NCBI GenBank assembly: GCA_963210315.1
Contig: OY723282.1
Span: 124,001 to 188,000, forward strand
Reading direction: 5' to 3'
From: Rhynchopus euleeides
Taxonomy: Eukaryota > Euglenozoa > Diplonemea > Diplonemida > Diplonemidae
Length of the DNA: 64,000 nucleotides
The position numbers and the translations under genes were made by a program. Numbering within the stretch: position 1 is the stretch's first letter; every line of letters begins with the position of its first letter. Shown piece after piece: positions 1 through 10,567 of this stretch. The notes beneath the pieces were generated by a model. That model was not told the origin of the DNA. It saw nothing but the letters and a program-made list of their open reading frames with translations, and did no database searches.

Positions 1-1425
1 TGCACCGCTGCGAGACAGAAATCACGATCGGCCTTCAGGGAGGGGTGAACGTATTCCAAGGCAGAACCGTTCTGTTGCACCGCTGCGAGACAGATATCAC
101 GATCGGCCTTCAGGGAGGAGTCCACGTATCTCAAGGCAAAGCCCTTCTGTTGCACCGCTGCGAGACAGATATCACGATCGGCCTGCAGGGAGGAGTCCAC
201 GTATTCCAAGGCAGAACCGTTCTGTTGGGCCGCTGCGAGACACAGATCACGGTCGGCTTTCAGGGAGGGGTGAACGTATTCCAAGGCAGAACCGTTCTGT
301 TGCACCGCTGCGAGACAGATATCACGATCGGCCTTCAGGGAGGAGTCCACGTATCTCAAGGCAAAGCCCTTCTGTTGCACCACTGCGAGACAGATATCAC
401 GGTCGGCCTTCAGGGAGGAGTCCACGTGTCTCAAGGCAAAATCGTCCTGTTGCACCGCTGCGAGACAGATATCACGATCGGCCTGCAGGGAGGGGTGCAC
501 GTATTCCAAGGCAGAACCGTTCTGTTCCACCGCTGCGAGACAGATATCACGATGGGCTTTCAGGGGGGAGTCCACATACTCCAAGGCAGAACCGTTCTGT
601 TGGGCCGCTGCGAGACACAGATCACGGTCGGCCTTCAGGGAGGGGTGAACGTATTCCAAGGCAGAACCGTTCTGTTCCACCGCTGCGAGACAGATATCAC
701 GGTCGGCCTGCAGGGAGGGGTCCACGCATCTCAAGGCGCGGCCCTTCTGTTGCACCGCTGCGAGACAGGTATTGATTTTGTTTATAGACTGACTCATCCA
801 GAGGATGCACCGCTGCGAGACAGATGTCACGATCGGCCTTCAGTGAGGAGTCCACATATTCCAAGGCAGAACCGTTCTGTTGCACCGCTGCGAAACAGAT
901 ATCACGATCGGCCTGCAGGGAGGGGTCCACGCATCTCAAGGCGCGGCCCTTCTGTTGCACCGCTGCGAGACAGATGTCACGATCGGCCTTCAGGGAGGGG
1001 TAAACGTATTCCAAGGCAGAACCGTTCTGTTGCACCGCTGCGAGACAGATATCATGATCGGCCTTCAGGGAGGAGTCCACGTATTCCAAGGCAGAACCGT
1101 TCTGTTGGGCCGCTGCGAGACACAGATCACGGTCGGCTTTCAGGGAGGGGTGAACGTATTCCAAGGCGTATCTCAAGGCCCAGACGTCCTGTTGCACCGC
1201 TGCGAGACAGATATCACGATCGGCCTGCAGGGAGGGGTGCACGTATTCCAAGGCAGAACCGTTCTGTTCCACCGCTGCGAGACAGATATCACGATCGGCC
1301 TTCAGGGAGGGGTGCACGTATTCCAAGGCAGCACCATCTTGTTGCATCGCTGCCAAACCGATGGCACAGTCTGCTTTCACGGTACTGTGTGCTGATTCAA
1401 GCCGTTCAGGGTGCTTCACAACAGC
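1..1425 (-). repeat. 75-bp in-frame tandem repeat coding for DUF4116 units
   Basis: The motif CTGCGAGACAG (plus strand) recurs every 75 bases: 8, 83, 158, 233 and so on to 758, then 813, 888 and so on to 1353. There are two departures: a unit of 55 bp (758 to 813, the filler) and a unit of 90 bp (1113 to 1203, which adds five codons). Near-identity between units implies recent homogenisation. Confidence 0.85.
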
Positions 1426-1749
1426 GTTGATTACATCCGCCTTGTCCGACACCCACAGCGGAACCTCCCACACTTGCTTGCGACCGCTGTGCAGGTCATC
1501 CAGGTAGTGCTGGCACACCAGGTCAACGTCCACTGTGCACCCGTCTCCGACAGCTGCAACACTGCTCAGAGGCTCGTCGTCACACAGGGCCTCGCCCCCC
1601 ACCGACAGCTGCAGGTCAGCCACCTCCACACCAACAAAGTTGGGGAACGCCTGCAGTGCAGACTCCTTCACCTTTTCCGGCGTGTCGTCGAGCCCGATGT
1701 CGGCAGCATGCTGGTCACCTGTCGTCTTGTCAGCCAGGAACACCAACAT
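1..1749 (-). CDS. Ubiquitin-like + DUF4116-repeat protein, partial at window edge and frameshifted
   Basis: The ATG lies at 1749. Residues 1 to about 78 look like a ubiquitin-like beta-grasp domain: an initial MLVFL strand, then LQLSVGGEALCDDEPLSSV and a final strand near GCTVDVDL, matching ubiquitin's L-x-x-x-G-x-x-L-x-D-x-x-x-L pattern. After a linker, from about residue 110, come 25-residue repeats of the type ADRDICLAAVQQNGSALEYV. I recognise these as DUF4116 half-units (the Pfam domain is about 50 aa, function unknown, often expanded in protists). About 19 units are visible and the array continues past position 1. At 769-806 the repeat rhythm is broken: 38 unrelated bases replace 58, which shifts the frame, and the shifted frame stops at 697. 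The DUF4116 frame is open again from about 760 to the window edge. So this is a pseudogene, a gene with an unrecognised splice, or an assembly error. Function is unknown; the UBL domain suggests a link to protein turnover or scaffolding (inference). Confidence 0.72.
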
Positions 1750-3140
1750 GTCTCTTCCTCTTCACGCCTGCGTGCAAAGGCAGTTGTGTTCACACCTGTG
1801 GTTGTGGGTGCAGTGCAGTGTGCAAGCCAGACCTGCCGTGGCCACAACGGCCACCTCATCAACACACGCAACCCCTCCGGTAGGGTCCGCAGGTCAACAC
1901 GGTCTGCAGAGCAGCTGACGCAGGGACAGGGGTGCAAGCAGATCCGCTCCAGCCAGGAAGGGGACGGCAGGCAGGGAAGGGGTGAGGCAAGGGGCGAGGG
2001 GACAAGAGGGGGCAACCCTTGTGTGCAGACCTCGATCGGCTGGAGCACGCCCAAAACACACCACCCAACACGCCCACATGCAGGCCTTCCTCACACCATG
2101 CCCCAACACACCACCTCCCCGCAAAGCCCTGCTGCCCCGACAGGCAGAGCTGCTGCCCTGCCACCCTCCCGCTAGCCGCACATGCATACACTGAGGACAG
2201 ACCCACTCCACCGTGCAGTGACGTTGGGACACCCTTCTTCTGCAAGGGAGGCACCCTATGGGAGCAGCCCCTACCCCCACCGCCACCCCCCCAGTCCACT
2301 GGCACATGCTGCAACGACAACAAGACCCACACACCGCGCACAGTGGACATAGGAATCCACACAGCAGGCCAACCCAGAACACCTTCAAAACGTGTGCAGC
2401 AGACACCCGGATAGGCTCTGTTGTTTCGTGGCGGCCATATCGAGCAAACTCTGCTGCTGCCCCCGAGCTTCGGGAATATAACATTGAACACACCAACCCC
2501 TTCGAGTAGGGGGGGGCGGGGGGCGGGTAGAGGGTAACTTACCAACCCCTGTGTCGTACCGGATGCCAGTTTCAGCACTTACGTATCTACACTCCGTGAG
2601 GCACACATCACAGGGGAGTCCCTTCGCACGACAGTGTATCGTGCCGAAATCGGTGCGTTGTTTGGCGCATCCCTCCTATTTGATAGATGGGTGAAAACCG
2701 CCGAAACTTCCCGAAGACTTACCGGGAGTGAATGCCCTCAAAAGCATATTTCGGGGCCGTGTCAGGCTGTCAGCCGAGATTGCTCGGCGTCTCGCTTGTG
2801 TGGCACTTTAGATCGAAGCGCCCTTCACCTTTTCTGATTTGTGTGTGTCATATATACCGCAGGAATTCTCTGAAAACCCCTGGAAAACCGCAGAAAAAGA
2901 AGCGCAAGAGGGGGGGGGGGCTCCACACAATAGATTACAGCTGGGGGTGGGGAATCATTCGTGCAGGAATAAGAACAGAGAGAGGGGAGGGGGGTATTGA
3001 CATAGAATTAGAAGGAATCACAAGGTCGATCTTCCTTCACTCTTTGTGAAAGAGAGAGAGAGATGGGGGGGGGGGGGTAAACCGAGAAGAAAAAAGACGC
3101 CTTCCGTCGATCGCACGAAACGGTGGGGGGGGGGGGGGGG
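1750..3140. other. Intergenic, no gene recognised
   Basis: The upstream side of the UBL-DUF4116 gene. A pyrimidine-containing stretch ending in CAG (TGCCTTTGCACGCAG on the minus strand) lies 18 bases before the ATG and could be a splice acceptor. The rest holds C/A-rich low-complexity sequence and long G runs (about 2510-2530, 2910-2920, 3065-3077, 3125-3142). Open frames here overlap on both strands and have no family signature. Confidence 0.5.
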
Positions 3141-4670
3141 GGTTAGGGGGGCCCAAAACCCCCCTTTTTCGTGTAATCGGTGAAAAAATGCCCCAAAAAG
3201 TGACCCCAGACCCCCAAAACCACCCCACACCGGTCCAAAAATGGTCTGTGGGGGTCTGGTAACCAGTTTTGAGGGTCTACACACCCCCAGATGGTGTAAA
3301 AATGCGAAAAAATGGGTGTTTTTGGGCCTTTTGGCCAAATGGGGGAAATGGGGTGTTTTGCAAAAAAAACGCAAAAAAACGGGCAAAAAACACCGTAGAA
3401 TGGCCATGTGGTGGGTACCAGTGCCCACGGGGTGTCCAGGGGGCCCATCCAGGCACCACACGACACCTTTTCAGCCCCCCAGGCACCCCAGATGGTGGTT
3501 TTTTACTGTTTTTTCATACCCCTGACAAACCCCTGACACCACCGGGCACCTATTTTTTCCGCTGTCAAGATGACCTGGGCTCCAGCAAGACCCTGCAAAT
3601 GGCCCCCAAACCATGTGGCATGCACCTGGGAGGCCCCCAGAGGGGGTAGATGGTGATGGGGGGCCCTCCGAGTGGTGTCAGATGGGTCATGGTGGGCGGC
3701 ATAATATGCACCCTCTAACAAGGGAGAACAACCCATTTTTACAGATGGTGTCTTCGGGGCCGCGGCTGACATCGCTCGCCCGGGAAGTGTGAGGCTGTGT
3801 GCGCTGCGTCCTGCACATAGGCTCCGAGCCGTGCGATACGCCCTTGAGCAGTCGATGTGGTCGTCAGGGCATGCAATTGCGTGGTAGTGCGAAATGGATG
3901 CTGCAGAGGGTGAAGGGCAGCCTGTTTTCAGCCTTTCAAGATCAGTAATCATCTCCTGTCCAGTCGGTTAGATGCACTTTGCATCGCTGCACATTGCATC
4001 GGGTACACAGAGCGCAGATGATGCAGAAAGGCATGGGCAGTCGGCCTCGAAGACACCATCTGTAAAAATGGGTTGTTCTCCCTTGTTAGAGGGTGCATAT
4101 TATGCCGCCCACCATGACCCATCTGACACCACTCGGAGGGCCCCCCATCACCATCTACCCCCTCTGGGGGCCTCCCAGGTGCATGCCACATGGTTTGGGG
4201 GCCATTTGCAGGGTCTTGCTGGAGCCCAGGTCATCTTGACAGCGGAAAAAGTAGGTGCCCGGTGGTGTCAGGGGTTTGTCAGGGGTTTGTCAGGGGTATG
4301 AAAAAACAGTAAAAAACCACCATCTGGGGTGCCTGGGGGGCTGAAAAGGTGTCGTGTGGTGCCTGGATGGGCCCCCTGGACACCCCGTGGGCACTGGTAC
4401 CCACCACATGGCCATTCTACGGTGTTTTTTGCCCGTTTTTTTTGCGCTTTTTTGCAAAACACCCCATTTCCCCCATTTGGCCAAAAGGCCCAAAAACACC
4501 CATTTTTTCGCATTTTTACACCATCTGGGGGTGTGTAGACCCTCAAAACTGGTTACCAGACCCCCACAGACCATTTTTGGACCGGTGTGGGGTGGTTTTG
4601 GGGGTCTGGGGTCACTTTTTGGGGTAGCTTTTTGAAATATTACACGAAAAAGGGGGTTTTGGGCCCCCCT
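3141..4670. mobile_element. Foldback element with arms of about 620 bp
   Basis: 3141-3762 recurs almost base for base as its reverse complement at 4043-4670, around a spacer of about 280 bp. For example TGGTGTAAAAATGCG at about 3292 pairs with CGCATTTTTACACCA near 4510. Both arms end in G-rich runs: TTAGG at the left, CCTAGG at the right. Open frames in the arms appear on both strands with the same residues and resemble no protein. This could be a foldback transposon or an inverted duplication; no target duplication is obvious. Confidence 0.75.
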
Positions 4671-4692
4671 AGGGGGGGGGGGGTGATAGGTA

Positions 4693-5031
4693 CACGGTGG
4701 GATCTTGTAAATTTTACATGTAAAAATACTGATTTTTACATGTATTATACATGTATAATACTTGCATGTCAACTATTATACATGTATAATACATGTATAT
4801 GCCTGAAATATACATGTAAAATACATGTATATCAAGTAAAAATACATGTATAATAGTTGACATGCAACTATTATACATGTATTTTTGCTTGATATACATG
4901 TATTTTACATGTATATTTCAGGCATTTACATGTATTATACATGTATAATAGTTGACATGCAAGTATTATACATGTATAATACATGTAAAAATCGGTATTT
5001 TTACATGTAAAATTTACAAGATCCCACCGTG
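4693..5031. mobile_element. 339-bp AT-rich palindromic MITE with CACGGTGGG termini and TA flanks
   Basis: The left end CACGGTGGGATCTTG is mirrored by CAAGATCCCACCGTG at the right end, and both ends are flanked by TA (4691-4692 and 5032-5033). The interior is almost wholly palindromic words such as TATACATGTATA and TTGACATGCAA. The same terminus recurs at 5942, 28146 and 44685. Confidence 0.7.
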
Positions 5032-5961
5032 TAAGTACAAAGACAACTGCTGCTTACATGTACCGTATACGTAAATATTTTGGAACGTAAATATTATGGA
5101 ACGTAAATATTATGGAACGTAAATATTTTGGAACGCTGGTGGGTTGGCGTTCCAGATTTTTTTCGTTCCATAATATTTACAGGGCTTTCTGCGACTCGGG
5201 GACTTGGACCAGGTGATCGGACGGCATGCAGAGTCCCTGACGGGACCTACTCGTGCACTTTTCGCGCGATTCCTGACGCAAGCCGTCCTCACCACCGAGT
5301 CCCCAACTGGCCCTGTAAATATTTTGGAACGTAAATATTATGGAACGGACCGGCCAAAAATGGGCCCGTTCCATAATATTTACGTTCCATAATATTTACG
5401 TATACGGTATAATAGTTGCATGTCAACTATTATACATGTATTTTTACTTGATATACATGTATTTTACATGTATATTTCATGCATTTACATGTATTTTACA
5501 TGTATAATACTTGTCATGCAAGTATTATACATGTAAAATACTTGCATGACAAGTAAAATACTTGCATGCAAGTAAAATACATGTATTTTACTTGCATGCA
5601 AGTATTTTACTTGTCATGCAAGTATTATACATGTATTTTACTTGTCGTGCAAGTATTTTACATGTATAATACTTGCATGACAAGTATTATACATGTAAAA
5701 TACATGTAAATGCATGAAATATACATGTAAAATACATGTATATCAAGTAAAAATACATGTATAATAGTTGACATGCAACTATTATACATGTATTTTTGCT
5801 TGATATACATGTATTTTACATGTATATTTCAGGCATTTACATGTATTATACATGTATAATAGTTGACATGCAAGTATTATACATGTATAATACATGTAAA
5901 AATCGGTATTTTTACATGTAAAATTTACAAGATCCCACCGTGTAAGTACAAAGACAACTGC
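4843..5961. repeat. AT-palindrome cluster with a tandem duplication of about 911-bp offset
   Basis: The block 4850-5050, including the element end and the following TAAGTACAAAGACAACTGCTG-like sequence, recurs at 5761-5961. Between the copies lie stacked palindromes (TACTTGCATGCAAGTA type) and an inserted 345-bp element. No coding potential. Confidence 0.7.
5063..5407 (+). mobile_element. 345-bp TA-flanked MITE, copy 1
   Basis: The termini are CCGTATACGTAAATATT and its reverse complement, flanked by TA at 5061-5062 and 5408-5409. Subterminal repeats of TGGAACGTAAATATTATGG surround a GC-richer core of about 200 bp. It is inserted inside the AT-palindrome cluster. Three further copies have exactly the same length. 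TA duplications suggest Tc1/mariner-type mobilisation, but no transposase is encoded. Confidence 0.85.
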
Positions 5962-5990
5962 TGTTCTCGACCATGTTCAAAACTGCTCAA

Positions 5991-6291
5991 AAATCAGGAC
6001 GTCACTACCTACCGGTGGGGGGTAGTGAAATAGAATTTGAAGGGAGCACAAGAATGATCACCCTTCACTCGTTATGCAGGTTGTGTCTGAAATCCAGTGT
6101 TTTTTCCGGCCTGTGTTGTGTTGTTGTACTGTGTGGGCAATTAGGCTGTGATGGTATGCAAAAACGTTCTTTGGTTCTCATGATCAAACGTCAAGGCACT
6201 CATCTGTGGAAATGTGCGTAACTGGTGTCATCATTGTAGCCAGGTTCATGAAATCAGGACGTCACTACCTACCGGTGGGGGGGGGGGGTAG
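5991..6291 (+). repeat. Direct repeat of about 36 bp, 260 bp apart
   Basis: ATCAGGACGTCACTACCTAC followed by CGGTGGGGG and TAGTG occurs at about 5991-6027 and again at 6251-6291. The stretch after the first copy (GAATTTGAAGGGAGCACAAG) also resembles 3005-3047, so these are parts of a dispersed repeat. Confidence 0.5.
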
Positions 6292-6868
6292 TGGGGGCAT
6301 TCGCTCTGTGTCAAACTGTGTCAGTGTGTCCCCCCTTTTTGTGAGGCGGCCTCACTCTTCTGCACTCCTGGGCGAATGCCCCCTCCCCCCCCCCCCCTCC
6401 CCCCCCCCTCCCCCGGTGGGAGAAGAAGATAAAAAACAGTGCCTTGGTTCCTGCTGCGATTCCCCCCACATAATTCGGCCTCACAAACCCTCACAACCTT
6501 TCGTTAGCTATGTCGGATTCGCGGATCCGCATCGCACAGAAGGTCCAGCTGCACGACAACTACTAATACGCTATCCAAGTCGTTGTTTACCACAGAGCAA
6601 AGGCTCCTATTGGGATGTTGTTTGCGTGCCAAAATCCGGGGGGGGGGGGGGGGGAATAACAAGAGACGACGGGCGGGGGGCTCCAAAAGGATGAGCTCCA
6701 ATGCAACACGCTGCTGGGGAAAAGGGGGTGACCCCCCCCCCCCTTTCCCCCCCAGCGGCAGCAGGAAAAGGGGGGGGGGAGGGGAAGGGGGGTAGTTGCT
6801 GGGTAAATTGTACAAAAAAAAGCGCTGCGAACCGTCGTGCCCTCTGCTGGAAAAGCTGGGCCATTCTG

Positions 6869-7042
6869 CACGGCGCACTAGTCGACGAGATAACTAGTTA
6901 TCTAACGAGTGGACTAACGAGTGATAGACCTAACGAGTGATCACGAGAGATTGCTCTTTAATTTCGATTGATCACTCGTTAGATAACTCGTTAGAAAATA
7001 ACTAGTTACCTCACTCGTCAAACTAGAAACTAGGGCGCCGTG
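6869..7042. mobile_element. 174-bp MITE with CACGGCGC termini
   Basis: The left end CACGGCGCACTAGT is mirrored by ACTAGGGCGCCGTG at the right. The interior carries repeated CTAACGAGTGAT and ATAACTAGTTAT words in both orientations, so the whole folds back on itself. Confidence 0.65.
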
Positions 7043-7234
7043 TGACGGCACAGACCCCCCCCTCCCGCTCCCACCCCCCTGAGATCCTCTCCCCTTTTTT
7101 CCTGCTGCCCCCTCCCCCCCCCCCCCATCGCCCCTCCCCACCGCATTGTGTCGACAACAAACCAAATCACTGCCTCTGTCGAGCCCGAATGGTTCACTTA
7201 ACTTCGCCCCCTATCCGCCCCCCCCCCCCCCTTA

Positions 7235-8772
7235 GGGCGGGTCGAAAGCCTGTCCCAAAGTGGTGCTTTTCGACATAGCAGCCGCGACCCTCTATTTGAC
7301 CTTCTGACCCCCCAGAACCCACCATACCCCGGTTTTTGGGCCCAATGAGTCCGATTTTCGGGTTCCCGAGCCCCGGAAAGTCGAATTTTGATGATGTCAA
7401 AATTTTGTCCCCTATACTGCACCTCAGGGTCACGCACAGGTTTACCAGTACACCGTCAGTCCATGTGCGCGCCCACTTCCTCGACCTCCTCCACCCCTTC
7501 CTCCCCTGCGTCATTAAGAACCTCCATAGGTGCCAATACCGCATCTTTTGACCCTCTTCTCACTCCAGCGTCGCACCAAAATACCGAACACGGGCAGCCA
7601 CTATCTCCTTCCCGTTTCTGCTTCGGTATACACTGCCAGATCGTGCAAAGATGCATACTGGTGCATAGCGGGAACTGTCATCAACTTTCACAGTGTGCGG
7701 AACTTGGCTGCAAGGGACAGGCGGCACAACTGGCCACTACTCCGACACTGAGATGCTGGTCTGGCCCACGAACTCTTTGTAAGTTGAAAGGTCTCCTCCG
7801 TCGGGAGGGGGGTTTGCGAACCAACCCTCACGACTTGTTCATGGCTTGCTGAGCAAGGCGTGCAGGAGCAATGACTCTGATTATTCAGGACGTGCATTCG
7901 AAGCGCGCACTTCTTCTGTGTAATCGTTGTTGCGGGAGTTGCACTGTGTGATTCCTCGACCCCCTTCCTCGTCTCATCGTATGGAGGACGCTTGACTGTC
8001 CCAAGCATATCCTTTGCAGCTTCTTTAGCTAGTTCTGCGCACTCGTCGTTCCATAAGGCGCGTGCTGCACTGCAGCATACATACCCGGACACTGTTCTGA
8101 GACCAGGGTCCCACAGGACCCTGGTCTTGAGCGCCCGGAAGTGACCCTTGATGATAAGATAGGGCGCATCTCTGTGCTGCAGCTGCGTACTCGCTGCGCT
8201 CTTCACCTCGTTTGACTGTCTGCATCCACAGGAGAAATGTTTCTCGGATAACAGCAGCAGTGGCAAGGTGTACCTGCCTTGTAAGAGAGAATCACCATTA
8301 GTGCATCACTGTCGGGTATGACGGCGTCCTCCCTGTTCCTGACAGCTCCGAGTTCTGCCTTCCAGTGCAGCAGGCCGCCCAACGACTGTGTCAGATGGCA
8401 GTATTCGCTGCCATCTTCTCTCACTGCCCAAAGCATTGAGATACGACGTTATTTGTAGCGCGGATGAGCGGGTGCATCAGAAAATCACAGCTGCAGCATG
8501 GCGTGCGCTCGGACGTCCCAGGATGATAATGATTTACTATCTGCCCGTGGCAGGCGTACGTGCCATGACCCTGAGGTGCAGTATAGGGGACAAAATTTTG
8601 ACATCATCAAAATTCGACTTTCCGGGGCTCGGGAACCCGAAAATCGGACTCATTGGGCCCAAAAACCGGGGTATGGTGGGTTCTGGGGGGTCAGAAGGTC
8701 AAATAGAGGGCCGCGGCTGCTATGTCGAAAAGCACCACTTTGGGACCCAAAAACGGGCCTTTCGACCCCCCC
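7235..8772. mobile_element. 1.54-kb TIR element, TA-flanked, arms about 200 bp
   Basis: 7235-7433 recurs inverted at 8567-8772; for example CCCAAAGTGGTGCTTTTCGA pairs with its complement near 8725-8745. TA lies outside both ends (7233-7234 and 8773-8774). The 1.13-kb interior contains decayed-looking open stretches on the minus strand. The arms are long for a MITE, so this may be a deleted autonomous element. Confidence 0.7.
7688..8266 (-). pseudogene. Open frame inside the TIR element, unidentified
   Basis: A minus-strand frame of 192 codons fills much of the interior of the 7235-8772 element. It contains ordinary-looking protein sequence (LIIKGHFRALKTRV, ELAKEAAKDMLGTV) but no motif I can name. 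Fragments in neighbouring frames (for example 7456-7656, acidic and ending near EEVGAHMD) could continue it after frameshifts. Position and decay fit a degenerate transposon protein, but this is inference. It may equally be chance. Confidence 0.25.
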
Positions 8773-8854
8773 TACCCCCCCCCCCTCCCTCCCTCGTTGG
8801 GTTCACACGACTACATTTTTTGCACAATCACGGAATTGAATTGAATCGGGTGTG

Positions 8855-9024
8855 CACGGTGGACCCCACCCCCTGGAGCGGGGGTCTGGACCCCCGCTAT
8901 CGGGAGTCTGCCCTGCTATTTTTGGTGCCCAGACGACCCCCGCGAGCGGGGGTCGGACCTCGCCAGACCCCCGATATTCCGATATCCCAAAAGGGTCTAC
9001 CCCGACGTGCGGGAGTCCACCGTG
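8855..9024. mobile_element. 170-bp MITE with CACGGTGGAC termini
   Basis: A perfect 10-bp terminal inverted repeat, CACGGTGGAC and GTCCACCGTG, encloses GGGGGTC/GACCCCC hairpins. It is followed by a G run of more than 20 bases (about 9032-9057). Confidence 0.55.
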
Positions 9025-10567
9025 TGGGGTGTGTGTGGGGGGGGGGGGGGGGGGGGGGTGGTGAGGACGTTCAACACACAAACTCCCTGCCTGCTGTCTG
9101 TTTTTTGAAAAAAAATCGTGAAATATGGATTTTACGCACCCATCCCATCGACGGCGTTGAATGTGCTCACAACTATAGGAGAGCGGGAGAGCGCCCCCCG
9201 CCCCTGCTCCCCACCCCAGCAGATTGCATCCGCTGTTGCTGTTGCTGGTGTCTTGTGGTGTGCTGTGGTATGGTGTGGAAAGTCGGACACCCCCTCCCTC
9301 CCCTCACCTCATCCCTGGGAGACCCGAGAGGAGCATGGGAGGGGGGGGGGGGGGCGATAAGGTAAGGGAAACCTGTTTCTTGTTACTTTCTTTTGAAAAA
9401 TATTAAAGAGCGCCCCTCCCCCCCCCCCCCCCCCCCCCAGTTCCAGAAAGCTTTTTAAAATGTCAGCTTGCGCATGGCAGGGGCTCTGCTCCCCCTGTGG
9501 GTCAATCAGACCCCCGCATGCCGGGTTGTCTGTGGGAGGGGAAGTTGGTGGTTGCGCAGTGGCGTTGAGTTCTGTTGTGTCGGCAATCACACCCCCTGCC
9601 CTCCTCCCACACCCCCCCCCCCCCACTTTGGCACCGTTTGTGTGTTGACGGCTGTTGCTTTTGTATCAACGAGGGGTAGTGTGTAGAGTCGTGTGCACAT
9701 TATGTTGTAACTTTTTTGTTTTTGAAAAAAACCTTCGCGGCCGAGTGTGTCGGGGGTCCCCTCGGCATGGGCCGAGTGCCGTACAGGGTCCCCTCGGTCC
9801 CTTCGCGTTTGCGGTGCGACACCCCCTCTTCCACACCCCAACATCCATCCGGTGAGGTGTGCCTGGGGACGAGGGGGGTTGGGGGTGGGGGATGGGGACA
9901 AAGGGAGACCACCACACCCGGGAGCGGCACGGGAGGGCAGAGAATGACGTCAGAGAAAATACATATCACAGTATCCTCACTCTTGTAACCCCCCCCCCCC
10001 CCCTCCCCCCACGAGGTGATCGGGATGAGATGTCCGCAGCAATGTGTGGAAGTGGTGTTGGGGCTTACGCCTGTTCGTTTGGCTAGAAATCGGTTGTGGA
10101 AAATTGGTGTGTTTTTTCCAGGAGTCTGGGTCTGGGGGGGTGAGCTTCTGTTTTCCGGTTGCACGACCAACATTGCGTACGCCCGGCCCCCCTATTTTTT
10201 CCCTGCAAATTCTGGTTTCTTTTTTTTTGAATGAGGGCGTGTTCAGCGTTAGAAGATCACCAAAACTGCCGGTGAACCCCTTCAACCAATTGTACTATTT
10301 TCTGAATGATATTTTTTGGACGAATCTCGACTCTGACCCAGACAAGCCCGGTCGAATGAAGGGTGCAAGCTTGAGGCGGGGACATCATGCTAGTGGCCTT
10401 TATATCCCCTACTGGCTCAGGAGGCAGAATACCGAACAGAACAGGGTTGTCAGACAGGCACAGAGAGGCTCCCCACCCCCACCCCATCCCGATGGTTTAA
10501 ATTCGCGGCGGTCGTCCTGCACGTTGGGGCGTGGAATGCATGTGGGCAAATCATTGCTCCCACTGCA
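9025..10567. other. Intergenic, C/G homopolymer-rich, no gene recognised
   Basis: Contains G or C runs of 10 to more than 20 bases near 9032, 9342, 9418, 9611 and 9990. Open frames are short, Pro/Gly-rich translations of these runs on both strands. Confidence 0.5.

Noticed and set aside
758..813. A canonical intron explaining the filler in the DUF4116 gene
   Set aside because: The only GT-AG pair here removes 53 bases, which does not restore the repeat frame (55 or 52 would).
45..1430. Plus-strand 461-codon repeat protein
   Set aside because: Antisense shadow of the DUF4116 array: 75-bp periodicity keeps all frames open, while the minus strand carries the recognisable domain and an ATG.
5128..5392. 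Small conserved proteins of 61-68 aa repeated at 5.1, 28.5, 29.1 and 51.1 kb
   Set aside because: Conserved only because the 345-bp element is nearly identical between copies. Open frames occur on both strands and run into the terminal repeats.
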